Below, in pieces: positions 16,217-23,830 of a stretch of DNA of 24,660 nucleotides. Source of the stretch: an uncultured Rickettsiales bacterium. GTDB taxonomy: Bacteria > Pseudomonadota > Alphaproteobacteria > Rickettsiales > UBA1997. Every line of letters starts with the position of its first letter. The first letter of the stretch is position 1. The notes beneath the pieces are model-generated. The model made no database searches and had not been told where the DNA came from. It saw nothing but the letters and a program-made list of their open reading frames with translations. The translations under genes were made by a program, and so were the position numbers. The stretch covers positions 1 through 24,660 of the forward strand of contig CAPZCD010000007.1 of assembly GCA_948744995.1 (NCBI GenBank), given 5' to 3'.

Positions 16217-16606
16217 TTATTCATCATCAGGCTTTTTTTGAATATTTTTTCCTTCAGGTACTCTTCCTTCAGCTATTCTCTTTAATTCACAATTTATATT
16301 AGCACCATAGTCAACTGCTAAAAATTTATATTCAAGTACTCCATTTACAACAGCTGTATCGGACATATTTATTTTTTCACTAAAGGCATTACCATCAAAA
16401 TTCCCTTTTATGTTAAAAACAGAGCATTTAACATTACCTTTCACCCTACCACTCTCTCTAATGGTAACTATATTTGCAAAAATATTACCTTCTACAGAGC
16501 CTTCTATTTCAATACTTTCTCCATTATTTATATCTCCCACAATAACAACACTTCCGGATATCAATGACGGATTAGTATCTTTCGTTGAATTCTTAATTAA
16601 TGCCAT
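16217..16606 (-). CDS. bactofilin
   Basis: This 129-residue protein is a single bactofilin (DUF583 / CcmA) domain. Short flexible ends flank a beta-helical core with characteristic steps: SGSVVIVGDINNGESIEIEG, VEGNIFANIVTIRESGRVKG, and AVVNGVLEYKFLAVDYGANI. Bactofilins polymerise into membrane-associated filaments without nucleotides and position cell-wall enzymes. The gene lies 17 bp after an M23 (LytM-type) peptidase gene, a pairing seen in other bacteria where the two together set cell curvature or stalk shape. It is therefore likely to scaffold that peptidase here. The C-terminal tail is charged (KKPDDE). Confidence 0.93.
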   Translation of the reverse strand: MALIKNSTKDTNPSLISGSVVIVGDINNGESIEIEGSVEGNIFANIVTIRESGRVKGNVKCSVFNIKGNFDGNAFSEKINMSDTAVVNGVLEYKFLAVDYGANINCELKRIAEGRVPEGKNIQKKPDDE

Positions 16607-16623
16607 AAATATACCTCAAATTA

Positions 16624-17637
16624 TTAAAATCCCATTCTTTTCCCAACATCTAGAAATCTACTAGGGTCATAACTAACTTTATTAACTTTAACTTCATAAT
16701 GCAAATGATCACCGGTAGCTCGACCAGATCTACCTTGAACAGCTATAGTTGTACCTCTTTTAACAACATCTCCTTGTTTTACCAATGGTTTTCTCAGATG
16801 AGCGTAAACGGTTTCTATACCATTTCCATGATCCACAACTATAACATTACCAAAACCTTGTTTCATACCAACAAGCTTAACCTTTCCATCTGCAGTAGCT
16901 AGTACATTTGAGTTATATGGCCCAGCAAAATCCAAACCTTTGTGTAATTTTTTAGTTTTTAAAAATGGATCAACTCTATCTCCATATTTACTTGTAAGGT
17001 AATAATTTTTCATTGGTTTGGAAACCGGGATAGAATTCATAAATGACTCAAGATATGTCAAATAGCTTAAACTACCATCTATACCTGTAACTTTCTTATT
17101 TTTAGAGTTGCTCTCATAAAGTTTATCTATTTTTTCCGATAGAGCAACCCCATTAAGAGTATCTTTTAAACCGCTTATTCTTGATTCAACTGCAACTTTT
17201 ATGGATGACATATTGTAATCTATCCTTTCCAAAACCGGTAATATATTCCTATATTCCGCCGTATTCAACACCCTGTTATTTTTTGTAGAATAGGAAATCA
17301 TCCTGTCCTTATCCAAATCAAACTTAGCAAATTTATCGTAGTTATTTATGGTATCAAAATATTTGCTAAAGTTTTCTATTGCTACGTTCAATACTTGAAT
17401 TTCCTTACTCAACTCATTATTTGTCAACTTTAGATTTTTTAATTCCGCAAGTCTTCTATTTTCACTACCAATATTAATAAAAAAGAATATACTGGTAACC
17501 AATATCCAACAACAAGTAGCAAAAATACTTACCCTTTCTATCAGACGAATCTCTTTTGTCTTTATTTTTTCGCCTGATATTACAACTATCTTTTTGCTCT
17601 CTTTGTTGATTTTACTGCGGGTCACCTGTTTAAGCAT
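16624..17637 (-). CDS. membrane-anchored M23 (LytM-type) peptidoglycan endopeptidase
   Basis: A 337-residue protein. It has a basic cytoplasmic N-terminus, one membrane span (about 36-56), and a coiled-coil stalk (about 60-95) extending into the periplasm. The C-terminal M23 domain (about 210-330) has the zinc ligands HKGLD (H232, D236) and HLHYE (H313), plus the conserved YAHL (H280) and GRSGRATGDHLH. All catalytic residues are present, so it should be an active endopeptidase that cuts peptide cross-links, in contrast to the degenerate EnvC/NlpD-type activators. Bactofilin is encoded directly downstream. The mRNA leader has a hairpin right before the ATG. The start at 17637 lies 308 bp from the divergent virD4. 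Confidence 0.93.
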   Translation of the reverse strand: MLKQVTRSKINKESKKIVVISGEKIKTKEIRLIERVSIFATCCWILVTSIFFFINIGSENRRLAELKNLKLTNNELSKEIQVLNVAIENFSKYFDTINNYDKFAKFDLDKDRMISYSTKNNRVLNTAEYRNILPVLERIDYNMSSIKVAVESRISGLKDTLNGVALSEKIDKLYESNSKNKKVTGIDGSLSYLTYLESFMNSIPVSKPMKNYYLTSKYGDRVDPFLKTKKLHKGLDFAGPYNSNVLATADGKVKLVGMKQGFGNVIVVDHGNGIETVYAHLRKPLVKQGDVVKRGTTIAVQGRSGRATGDHLHYEVKVNKVSYDPSRFLDVGKRMGF

Positions 17638-17640
17638 TTA

Positions 17641-17657
17641 ATCTCTATAGCAGAGAT
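17641..17657 (-). promoter_or_regulatory. hairpin in the M23 peptidase leader
   Basis: On the minus strand ATCTCT-GCTAT-AGAGAT forms a 6-bp stem with a 5-base loop, ending 3 bases before the ATG. The only purine-rich candidate for a Shine-Dalgarno (AGAGA) lies in its 3' arm, so it may dampen or regulate translation. Confidence 0.4.
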
Positions 17658-17683
17658 AGTAGCTACATTTTGATAAAAATCAA
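17656..17683 (-). promoter_or_regulatory. putative promoter of the M23-bactofilin-cysS-RNHCP run
   Basis: On the minus strand TTGATT (17683-17678), a 16-bp spacer and TACTAT (17661-17656). The -10 match is only 4 of 6. The -35 box starts 25 bp after the GCAA of the left end of repeat copy 2, the same geometry seen at the other element ends. Confidence 0.4.
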
Positions 17684-17704
17684 TAGGTATTTTATCTGGA
17701 AAAT

Positions 17705-17864
17705 TAGATTGCTTACTGATGAGTAATTATAATAGATGTAGATGATTACTGGATTTTCTAATAAAAATTCATATTTATTATAATTTTTTATTTTTACGTT
17801 GTTTTTACTTTATCTAAATATTCCATTATTTTTTATAATTTATCAGCTATTAGTAGGCAAACTC
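17705..17864 (+). repeat. ~150 bp element with terminal inverted repeats, copy 2
   Basis: The left end starts TAGATTGCTTACTGATGAGT. The right end, read on the opposite strand, starts GAGTTTGCCTACTAATAGCT, so the two ends are imperfect inverted repeats. The right ~45 bp (T-rich, TTTTTTATAATTTATCA then ATTAGTA) is close to the matching part of copy 1. It occupies the middle of the gap between the divergent M23 peptidase and virD4 genes. Confidence 0.7.
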
Positions 17865-17887
17865 TAAAAAAACTCCCCAAAACATCC

Positions 17888-17915
17888 TTGCTATTTTAAA
17901 CTAACAAATTATTAT
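17888..17915 (+). promoter_or_regulatory. putative promoter of virD4
   Basis: TTGCTA (17888-17893), a 16-bp spacer and TATTAT (17910-17915), about 30 bp before the ATG. The -35 box starts 27 bp after the GCAA at the right end of repeat copy 2. The -10 is identical to that proposed for the RAP-domain gene. Confidence 0.45.
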
Positions 17916-17945
17916 CAAAGCATAAAATATTAGGAAACAAACACA

Positions 17946-19724
17946 ATGTCCGAAAATGGCGATATAGCAACAAAAGCAAGAAATGGCGTTGTATTACTAA
18001 TGGCCTTTTTATGTAGTCTATTGGTGTTATACGTAGTTGCTGGATTATTAACCGTTCTTGCTCTAAGGGGAGTAACATACGTCAAAAGAATAACTGTAGG
18101 ACAGACATTAAACAGCTTCATTAACATAATAACTGTTGAAATGGCAAGACAATGGAGATATGTAATAAAAAATTATAAACTATTCCCAAAATATAAAGCC
18201 TATTTCCTAAAAATAACATTACCAACAATCATACCTGTTTCTGTATATCTCTATCTAATAATCAAACATTTTGATGCTATAACCGATTGGAAGCCATTTA
18301 AACCACCAGAAAGTCAACATGGTGATGCCCATTGGGCAACAAAAAGTGAAATTAAAAAGGCCGGTCTATTTAAAAAACGTGGAATGCTATTGGGAAATTA
18401 TAAGGGCAAATACCTAATTGAATATAGCTTTCAGCATACATTACTTTTTGCTCCTACCGGTTCCGGTAAAGGTGTTGGTTTCGTAATTCCTAATCTGCTA
18501 TTTTGGGATGAATCGGTGATAGTTCATGACATAAAACTTGAAAACTATGAGCTTACCAGCGGCTATAGGTTTAAGGGTATGAAACAGAAGGTATATCTTT
18601 GGAACCCAGCCGATCAGCAGGGTATAACCCATTGTTATAACCCTATGGATTGGATAGCTAAAGATCAAGGTGGTATGGTGGATGATATTCAGAAAATTGC
18701 AAAATTCTTACTACCAAAAGAAGATTTCTGGAATAGTGAGGCTAGATCACTTGTAACTGGACTCATGCTAAGTCTACAGGTTGATGATGAAAGACAAAAA
18801 AGTCTTGGAGAAACACTAAGACTAATAAGAAGCGAAGATTTGGCTTATACGCTGGCTGTTATATTGGATACTAAAGGATCTATATTACACCCTATAGCTT
18901 ACATGAACCTAGGTGCATTTTTAGGTAAAGCTGATAAGGAGCGTTCCGGTGTATGTTCTACTGCATCTTCCGCTCTTGAATTATGGTCCAACCCTTTTGT
19001 TGATACGGCTACCTCAAAAAGTCATTTCAATATAGGAAAATTTAGACGAGAACCAAATACATTGTATGTAGGTATTTCTCCTAACAACATTGATCGTCTA
19101 AAACCACTACTACAAATATTTTATCAGCAGGCGGCAACAATATTTACAAATAAAATGCCTACAAAAGATGAGAAGTTCGGTGTAATGATGCTACTAGATG
19201 AGTTTCCTACACTTGGTGAGATGCAGGAAATTAAGGTAGGAATAGCTTACTATCGTGGTTATCATGTTAAAGTGTTCCTAATCGTTCAGGATACCGACCA
19301 GCTGAAAGATATATATAAAGATGCTGGTATGAACTCATTTTTATCCAACTGTACCTACCGAATTACCTATTCGGCTAACAACGCTACAACAGCGAAAATG
19401 ATATCTGATTTACTTGGTAATAAAACTATAACGACTGAAAGTGGTAGTAAACCTAAATATCTGGATCTTAATCCAGGTAATAGAAGTGTTAGTGTAAGTA
19501 AAAGTAGTAGAAATTTGCTGATGCCACAAGAGATTATTACGCTACCTAGGGATGAAGAAATTATACTTATGGAATCTAAAAATCCTATCAGATGTAATAA
19601 AATATTCTACTATAAGGACAAAATGTTTACCAGTAGATTGTGGGAGAAGAGCTTTGTGCCAAAACAAAAACCATTTATAATGAAGACAAAACCTAAAGAT
19701 GAGAACGCTGAAGCTGCAGGGTAA
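17946..19724 (+). CDS. virD4: type IV secretion coupling ATPase VirD4
   Basis: At 592 residues it matches VirD4 of Rickettsiales in length. Two N-terminal membrane spans (about 14-40 and 89-107) precede a cytoplasmic TraG/VirD4 ATPase domain with Walker A APTGSGKG (169-176) and Walker B VMMLLDEFP (413-421); ESGSKP and the NLLMPQEI segment follow as in the family. VirD4 is the hexameric receptor that selects substrates and feeds them to the VirB channel. An AGGA about 10 bp before the ATG serves as ribosome site. No virB genes are in the window: the flanking genes are the divergent M23 peptidase and the convergent cca, so virD4 stands alone with its own promoter. The domain is intact. Confidence 0.96.
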   Translation: MSENGDIATKARNGVVLLMAFLCSLLVLYVVAGLLTVLALRGVTYVKRITVGQTLNSFINIITVEMARQWRYVIKNYKLFPKYKAYFLKITLPTIIPVSVYLYLIIKHFDAITDWKPFKPPESQHGDAHWATKSEIKKAGLFKKRGMLLGNYKGKYLIEYSFQHTLLFAPTGSGKGVGFVIPNLLFWDESVIVHDIKLENYELTSGYRFKGMKQKVYLWNPADQQGITHCYNPMDWIAKDQGGMVDDIQKIAKFLLPKEDFWNSEARSLVTGLMLSLQVDDERQKSLGETLRLIRSEDLAYTLAVILDTKGSILHPIAYMNLGAFLGKADKERSGVCSTASSALELWSNPFVDTATSKSHFNIGKFRREPNTLYVGISPNNIDRLKPLLQIFYQQAATIFTNKMPTKDEKFGVMMLLDEFPTLGEMQEIKVGIAYYRGYHVKVFLIVQDTDQLKDIYKDAGMNSFLSNCTYRITYSANNATTAKMISDLLGNKTITTESGSKPKYLDLNPGNRSVSVSKSSRNLLMPQEIITLPRDEEIILMESKNPIRCNKIFYYKDKMFTSRLWEKSFVPKQKPFIMKTKPKDENAEAAG

Positions 19725-19748
19725 TATTATCCCCTGATATAAAAAGTA

Positions 19749-20933
19749 TTATTGTTCATATAATTTATAATTCTCCAATATCTCCTCAGTATCCAATTTA
19801 AAACCAGAATCAATAAACATCTTCTTCATATCGGCCAATATCTTTGAATATTCTTTTTTATTTTGAAAACCATGGGCTTCAAGCATATTACCATTTATAT
19901 GGAATTTTGGTATCTCTATAACATCAATTTCTTTTACAAAATTTAAATACTCCTTCTTATAGTTAAGACACATATTCATCATCACAATATTTTTTACCAA
20001 ATACCTATTATTCAGCTCAAATAAGAGTTTTTTTAGTGCAGATAGATCAAACTTTTGCAAAATATTTTTCTCTAAGATTTTAATAAAATTTTTTTCTTGT
20101 CTAGTCATTAGAAATTTATACTCAATGGCATTTTCAAATGTCAAAAGTGCTATCGGTAACAGATAATTATACTCAAAATTATCAATCATATTCGCCAGAG
20201 AATAAAAAATTTCTAAAGATTTAAAAGTTAATTTCTTACCAAAAATTACCTGTAAAATTCCAATATCTTGCATTTTTTGGAGAGAATTCAAAGGATATTT
20301 CGCTTCAAAAATCTTATTAAGTTCTTTCGCTACTCTCTCTTTGGATAAATTATTCACACTATTAGCATATTTAGCACAAGCCTCCAATGACCTATAATCC
20401 AAAGAATAGGCATAGTAGGAATAAAATCTAAAAAATCTTAAAATTCGCAGATTATCTTCAACTATTCTCTTCTCAGGATCGCCTATAAATCTTATAATAC
20501 CCTTCTTTAGATCGGAAATACCATCAAAATAATCATAAATGTTACCATTAGCGTCACAATACAGTGCATTTATGGTAAAATCTCTACGTTCGGCATCTAC
20601 TTTATAATTATCCGTAAATTCTACTATCGCATGTCTTCCATCAGTTTTTATATCTTTTCTCAAGCTTGTTATTTCGAATTTTTGATTATTTATTACGGCT
20701 GTAATAGTTCCAAATTCTATTCCTGATTTATAGTATTTTATACCACTTCTATCCAAAATTTCCATTAATTCCTGCGGTTTGTATTTGGTCGCTAAATCAT
20801 AATCACTTATTTTTTTACCTAAAATATAATTTCGTACACAACCGCCAACTAACCTTATTTCATCACCATTTCTTAACAATAACTTGAATAAAATTTTTAT
20901 TTCGTTGGTAAAAATTTCAGGCTGGACACGCAT
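19749..20933 (-). CDS. cca: CCA tRNA nucleotidyltransferase (class II)
   Basis: This 394-residue member of the class II polymerase-beta superfamily adds or repairs the 3' CCA of tRNAs. Marks of the head domain are RLVGGCVRN (about 27-35), the metal-binding SDYDLAT (D44, D46) and AERRDFTINAL (113-123). The neck follows with VEDNLRILRFFRF, where the conserved residues select CTP and ATP. The body and tail (about 180-394) are helical and divergent. Poly(A) polymerases share this architecture, but in alphaproteobacteria this length and neck motif usually mean a CCA enzyme. The ATG overlaps the end of the cation-efflux gene by 17 bp, so the two are co-transcribed. It converges on virD4 with only 24 bp between the stops. 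Confidence 0.92.
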   Translation of the reverse strand: MRVQPEIFTNEIKILFKLLLRNGDEIRLVGGCVRNYILGKKISDYDLATKYKPQELMEILDRSGIKYYKSGIEFGTITAVINNQKFEITSLRKDIKTDGRHAIVEFTDNYKVDAERRDFTINALYCDANGNIYDYFDGISDLKKGIIRFIGDPEKRIVEDNLRILRFFRFYSYYAYSLDYRSLEACAKYANSVNNLSKERVAKELNKIFEAKYPLNSLQKMQDIGILQVIFGKKLTFKSLEIFYSLANMIDNFEYNYLLPIALLTFENAIEYKFLMTRQEKNFIKILEKNILQKFDLSALKKLLFELNNRYLVKNIVMMNMCLNYKKEYLNFVKEIDVIEIPKFHINGNMLEAHGFQNKKEYSKILADMKKMFIDSGFKLDTEEILENYKLYEQ

Positions 20934-21777
20934 GTATTATTATCTCTGAATTATCTATTGAAATTTGAATATCCTTTTTTAGCTGCCGGATAATATTATG
21001 AACATCCACAAAAGTTTTATCTTTATCCAACTGAACTTTTACTTGTATAAAAATCCTATCGCCCGATCTCCTTGTTCTCAAATCCGAGTAACTAATTATA
21101 TCCTTATTTTCGGTTATTATGCCTATAATTATGTCCTTTTTTGAACTTTCTATCTCTTTTGCCATCATATTATTTATAGCACTAATCATAACCTCAAACA
21201 CCGGCTTCAGAATAAATAAAGTCATAATGATAGCTATAATAGGATCTATTAGATAGTGGTTGTATACAAATTTACAGAAAATAATCGATAAAAATACCCC
21301 AAAATTTGTTAAACCATCAGCTCCATAATGCGCTATTTCACTTTTTAATATCAAATTATCATTAGCCTTACAAGATTTATTTAAAATTAATATTATTATA
21401 AATGATATTAGTGATGAAATTAACATGACAAAAATCGTTGCGCCTGAATAGTGTAAAAACTTCTTGTTAATTATGTTAATAAATGCAGTTTTATATATAA
21501 AATAAACAGTTACCAAAACAAAAACAGACACACAAACAGCAGCTATGTCAGCTATACCATAGAACCCATATTTATAGCTATCATTTTTTTCTTTTATTGA
21601 ATAATTATAAGCTATTAAAAGTACACTGGAGCTTACTAGGTCGAACATTGAATCGATGCAAAGGGATAATATTGATAGCGAACCGTCAATTTTGAATACA
21701 ACTAATTTTGCTATTACCAATAATGTTGATAATATCATCGGGGCACTTAAAACTTTATTTAATTTTTGGTAACTCAT
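20917..21777 (-). CDS. cation diffusion facilitator (CDF) metal exporter
   Basis: A 286-residue protein with six membrane spans and a C-terminal cytoplasmic domain (about 205-286). The metal site is conserved: CIDSMFD in the second span (D42, D46) and AHYGAD in the fifth (H150, D154). This D-D-H-D set is found in zinc- and iron-transporting FieF/YiiP-like members. The cytoplasmic tail has FIQVKVQLDKDKTFVDVHNI and ends HACPA, the usual metal-sensing fold. It exports divalent metal in exchange for protons. It lies upstream of and overlaps cca. The promoter overlaps a palindrome shared with the divergent folA. Confidence 0.92.
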   Translation of the reverse strand: MSYQKLNKVLSAPMILSTLLVIAKLVVFKIDGSLSILSLCIDSMFDLVSSSVLLIAYNYSIKEKNDSYKYGFYGIADIAAVCVSVFVLVTVYFIYKTAFINIINKKFLHYSGATIFVMLISSLISFIIILILNKSCKANDNLILKSEIAHYGADGLTNFGVFLSIIFCKFVYNHYLIDPIIAIIMTLFILKPVFEVMISAINNMMAKEIESSKKDIIIGIITENKDIISYSDLRTRRSGDRIFIQVKVQLDKDKTFVDVHNIIRQLKKDIQISIDNSEIIIHACPA

Positions 21778-21792
21778 ACAATATCTTAAATT

Positions 21793-21842
21793 TGTTATAC
21801 ATACTTCAATAGAAGTATAACTTATTTTATATTTTATTGCAA
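21793..21842. promoter_or_regulatory. overlapping divergent promoters of the CDF gene and folA with a palindromic site
   Basis: A 7-bp inverted repeat ATACTTC-aata-GAAGTAT (21801-21818) lies between the divergent genes. On the minus strand TTGCAA (21842-21837), 17 bp, TATACT (21819-21814) would drive the CDF gene, with the palindrome covering the -10. On the plus strand TTGTTA (21793-21798), 17 bp, TATAAC (21816-21821) would drive folA, with the palindrome in the spacer. This looks like an operator that could act on both genes. Confidence 0.45.
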
Positions 21843-21888
21843 GAAAAATTTATAGTTGTAGTCTGTATTGAAAAAATACTATTTGAAA

Positions 21889-22389
21889 ATGATTATATCC
21901 ATAATTGCAGCTATCGGAATCGGCAGACAACTTGGCCTAAATAAAAAAGTTCCGTGGAAATTAAAAAAAGATATGGAAACTTTTAAAAAATTAACTTTAA
22001 ATCACCATATTCTAATGGGCAGAAAGACGTTTGAATCTATAGGAAAACCATTGCCAAATAGAATAAATTTGTTAGTAACCGGTAATAAAAATATTAACGC
22101 TAATGGCTGCATGGTGTTTGATTGTTCTTATAAGGCTATAGATTTTGCTAAAGCCAATGGTGAAAAAGAATTGTTCGTAATAGGTGGTGCTACCATATAC
22201 AATTTTTTTATAGAAAATGATCTGGTTGACAAAATGTATATAACAGAGACAAACTATAATGGCGAGGCAGATACATTTTTTCCAAATTTTGATAAAAATA
22301 ATTGGAACATAAGTAAAGCTGAAGATTTAGAAAAAAGTGAAAATGACACCTGTAGTGGTAAATTAGTGTTTTATGAAAGAAAGGTGTAA
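21889..22389 (+). CDS. folA: dihydrofolate reductase
   Basis: This 166-residue enzyme reduces dihydrofolate to tetrahydrofolate with NADPH, for thymidylate and purine synthesis. I place the start at the ATG at 21889, giving MIISIIAAIG, the normal DHFR beginning; an upstream in-frame TTG at 21868 would add seven untypical residues. Conserved parts are VPWKLKKDM with the catalytic acid D28, HHILMGRKTFESIG and PLPNR (cofactor loop), ELFVIGGATIY (second glycine pair) and the closing strands ending FYERK. It is divergent from the CDF gene and converges on mnmE with 22 bp between. No thymidylate synthase gene is in the window. Confidence 0.95.
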   Translation: MIISIIAAIGIGRQLGLNKKVPWKLKKDMETFKKLTLNHHILMGRKTFESIGKPLPNRINLLVTGNKNINANGCMVFDCSYKAIDFAKANGEKELFVIGGATIYNFFIENDLVDKMYITETNYNGEADTFFPNFDKNNWNISKAEDLEKSENDTCSGKLVFYERKV

Positions 22390-22411
22390 ACTATAACGAC
22401 TAAATTCAACT

Positions 22412-23764
22412 TTACTTCCCTATACAAAATTTACTAAAAATACCATCCAATACTTCTTCGGTATTTATTTCTCCTGTAATTTTACCAATACAAACGGAAG
22501 CAGTTCTAACATTTTCAGCTATAATTTCTATCGGCATTTCATCATAACCATTAGATATATTCCTTAAATATTTCAGCGAATTTTCAAGCTCTATTCGGTA
22601 TCTTTCATGCGTTATACCGGTATCAACATAGGGTAAAAAATGTTCCTCCAGATATGAATTTATATATTTTATAACATAATCGGTATTTACGTTATTCTTC
22701 AGCGACATTTCTATTATATTTGGATACAGCTTCCGAATGTTATCCACTTTCTCTCCTGTTTCCAAAATATCTATTTTATTCAATAAAATTATAGTATTTT
22801 CATTTAAAATATCTTTTAGACTATCATCAATGGCTATATCATTAGGTTCCAGCATAAGTATTCTAAAATCAGCATCTTTAGCATTATTTATAGCTCTTCT
22901 GACGCCTTCCGATTCAATAGTATCCTTTGTTTCTCTTATACCAGCCGTATCATAAAAAGTCACGGGTATACCAGCTATATCAACAGAAACCTGTATAATA
23001 TCCCTAGTCGTACCGGCTATATCCGAAACTATTGCCACATCCTTTTTAGCAATAAAATTCAAAAATGTTGATTTACCAACGTTTGGTTTACCTATTATAG
23101 ATATATTCAAACCATCGTTAATCTTTTGGCCGCATCTGTTATCAGCTAATATTTTCTCAATTTTTTCAATTACCAAATTAGTTTTTTTTGCTATAGTACC
23201 GGTTGTATCTTGGTAATTAATATCCTCTTCTTCAGGAAAATCTATCAAAGCTTCTGTATTAGCTAAAATATCAACTATTTCATTTCTTAGACTGGAAAAA
23301 ATATTGGAATTTCTGCCGGCTAATTGTTCTATGGCTTTTTTGTGTTGTAATTTCGTTTTTGAATTAACTAGATCGGCAATAGATTCCGCCTGTAGAAGAT
23401 CAAATTTATTGTTTAGAAAAGCCCTCTTGGAAAACTCGCCCCTTTCGGCAAGTCTCACACCATCAATATCAGAAAGGATATTAAATACTCTATCTATTAT
23501 ATATTTGGAGCAGTGCATATTTATTTCACATACATCTTCTCCAGTAAAACTATTTGGTGCTTTAAAAAGAATCAACAATGCTTCATCCAGTAATTCTCCG
23601 GATTTATCCTTAAGTTTACATAGTGTAGCTTTCCTATCTTCCAGTTTTTTATTTATCCCAAGCGCGTTCAGGCAACTATATAACCTATCTCCTGATATTC
23701 TAATAACATAAATGCTCCCCCTGCCAAAGACAGTAAGAGGAGCAAATATTGTATCCCCAAACAT
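22412..23764 (-). CDS. mnmE: tRNA modification GTPase MnmE
   Basis: About 450 residues from the ATG at 23764 (MFGDTIFAP). An in-frame TTG two codons upstream is less likely. The N-terminal domain binds the one-carbon folate used for modification. The helical middle domain is interrupted by the G domain: GKPNVGKST (about 225-233), DTAGIRET and NKID. The protein ends in CIGK, the conserved C-terminal cysteine motif. MnmE works with MnmG to add carboxymethylaminomethyl groups at the wobble uridine of certain tRNAs. It lies 60 bp downstream of a gene for an exported low-complexity protein in the same direction and may share its promoter. Confidence 0.97.
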   Translation of the reverse strand: MFGDTIFAPLTVFGRGSIYVIRISGDRLYSCLNALGINKKLEDRKATLCKLKDKSGELLDEALLILFKAPNSFTGEDVCEINMHCSKYIIDRVFNILSDIDGVRLAERGEFSKRAFLNNKFDLLQAESIADLVNSKTKLQHKKAIEQLAGRNSNIFSSLRNEIVDILANTEALIDFPEEEDINYQDTTGTIAKKTNLVIEKIEKILADNRCGQKINDGLNISIIGKPNVGKSTFLNFIAKKDVAIVSDIAGTTRDIIQVSVDIAGIPVTFYDTAGIRETKDTIESEGVRRAINNAKDADFRILMLEPNDIAIDDSLKDILNENTIILLNKIDILETGEKVDNIRKLYPNIIEMSLKNNVNTDYVIKYINSYLEEHFLPYVDTGITHERYRIELENSLKYLRNISNGYDEMPIEIIAENVRTASVCIGKITGEINTEEVLDGIFSKFCIGK

Positions 23765-23830
23765 ACACAACTCTAAACTATTTTATAATAACCCTATCTC
23801 CTATTAAAACCATAAATATACTCAATTTTA

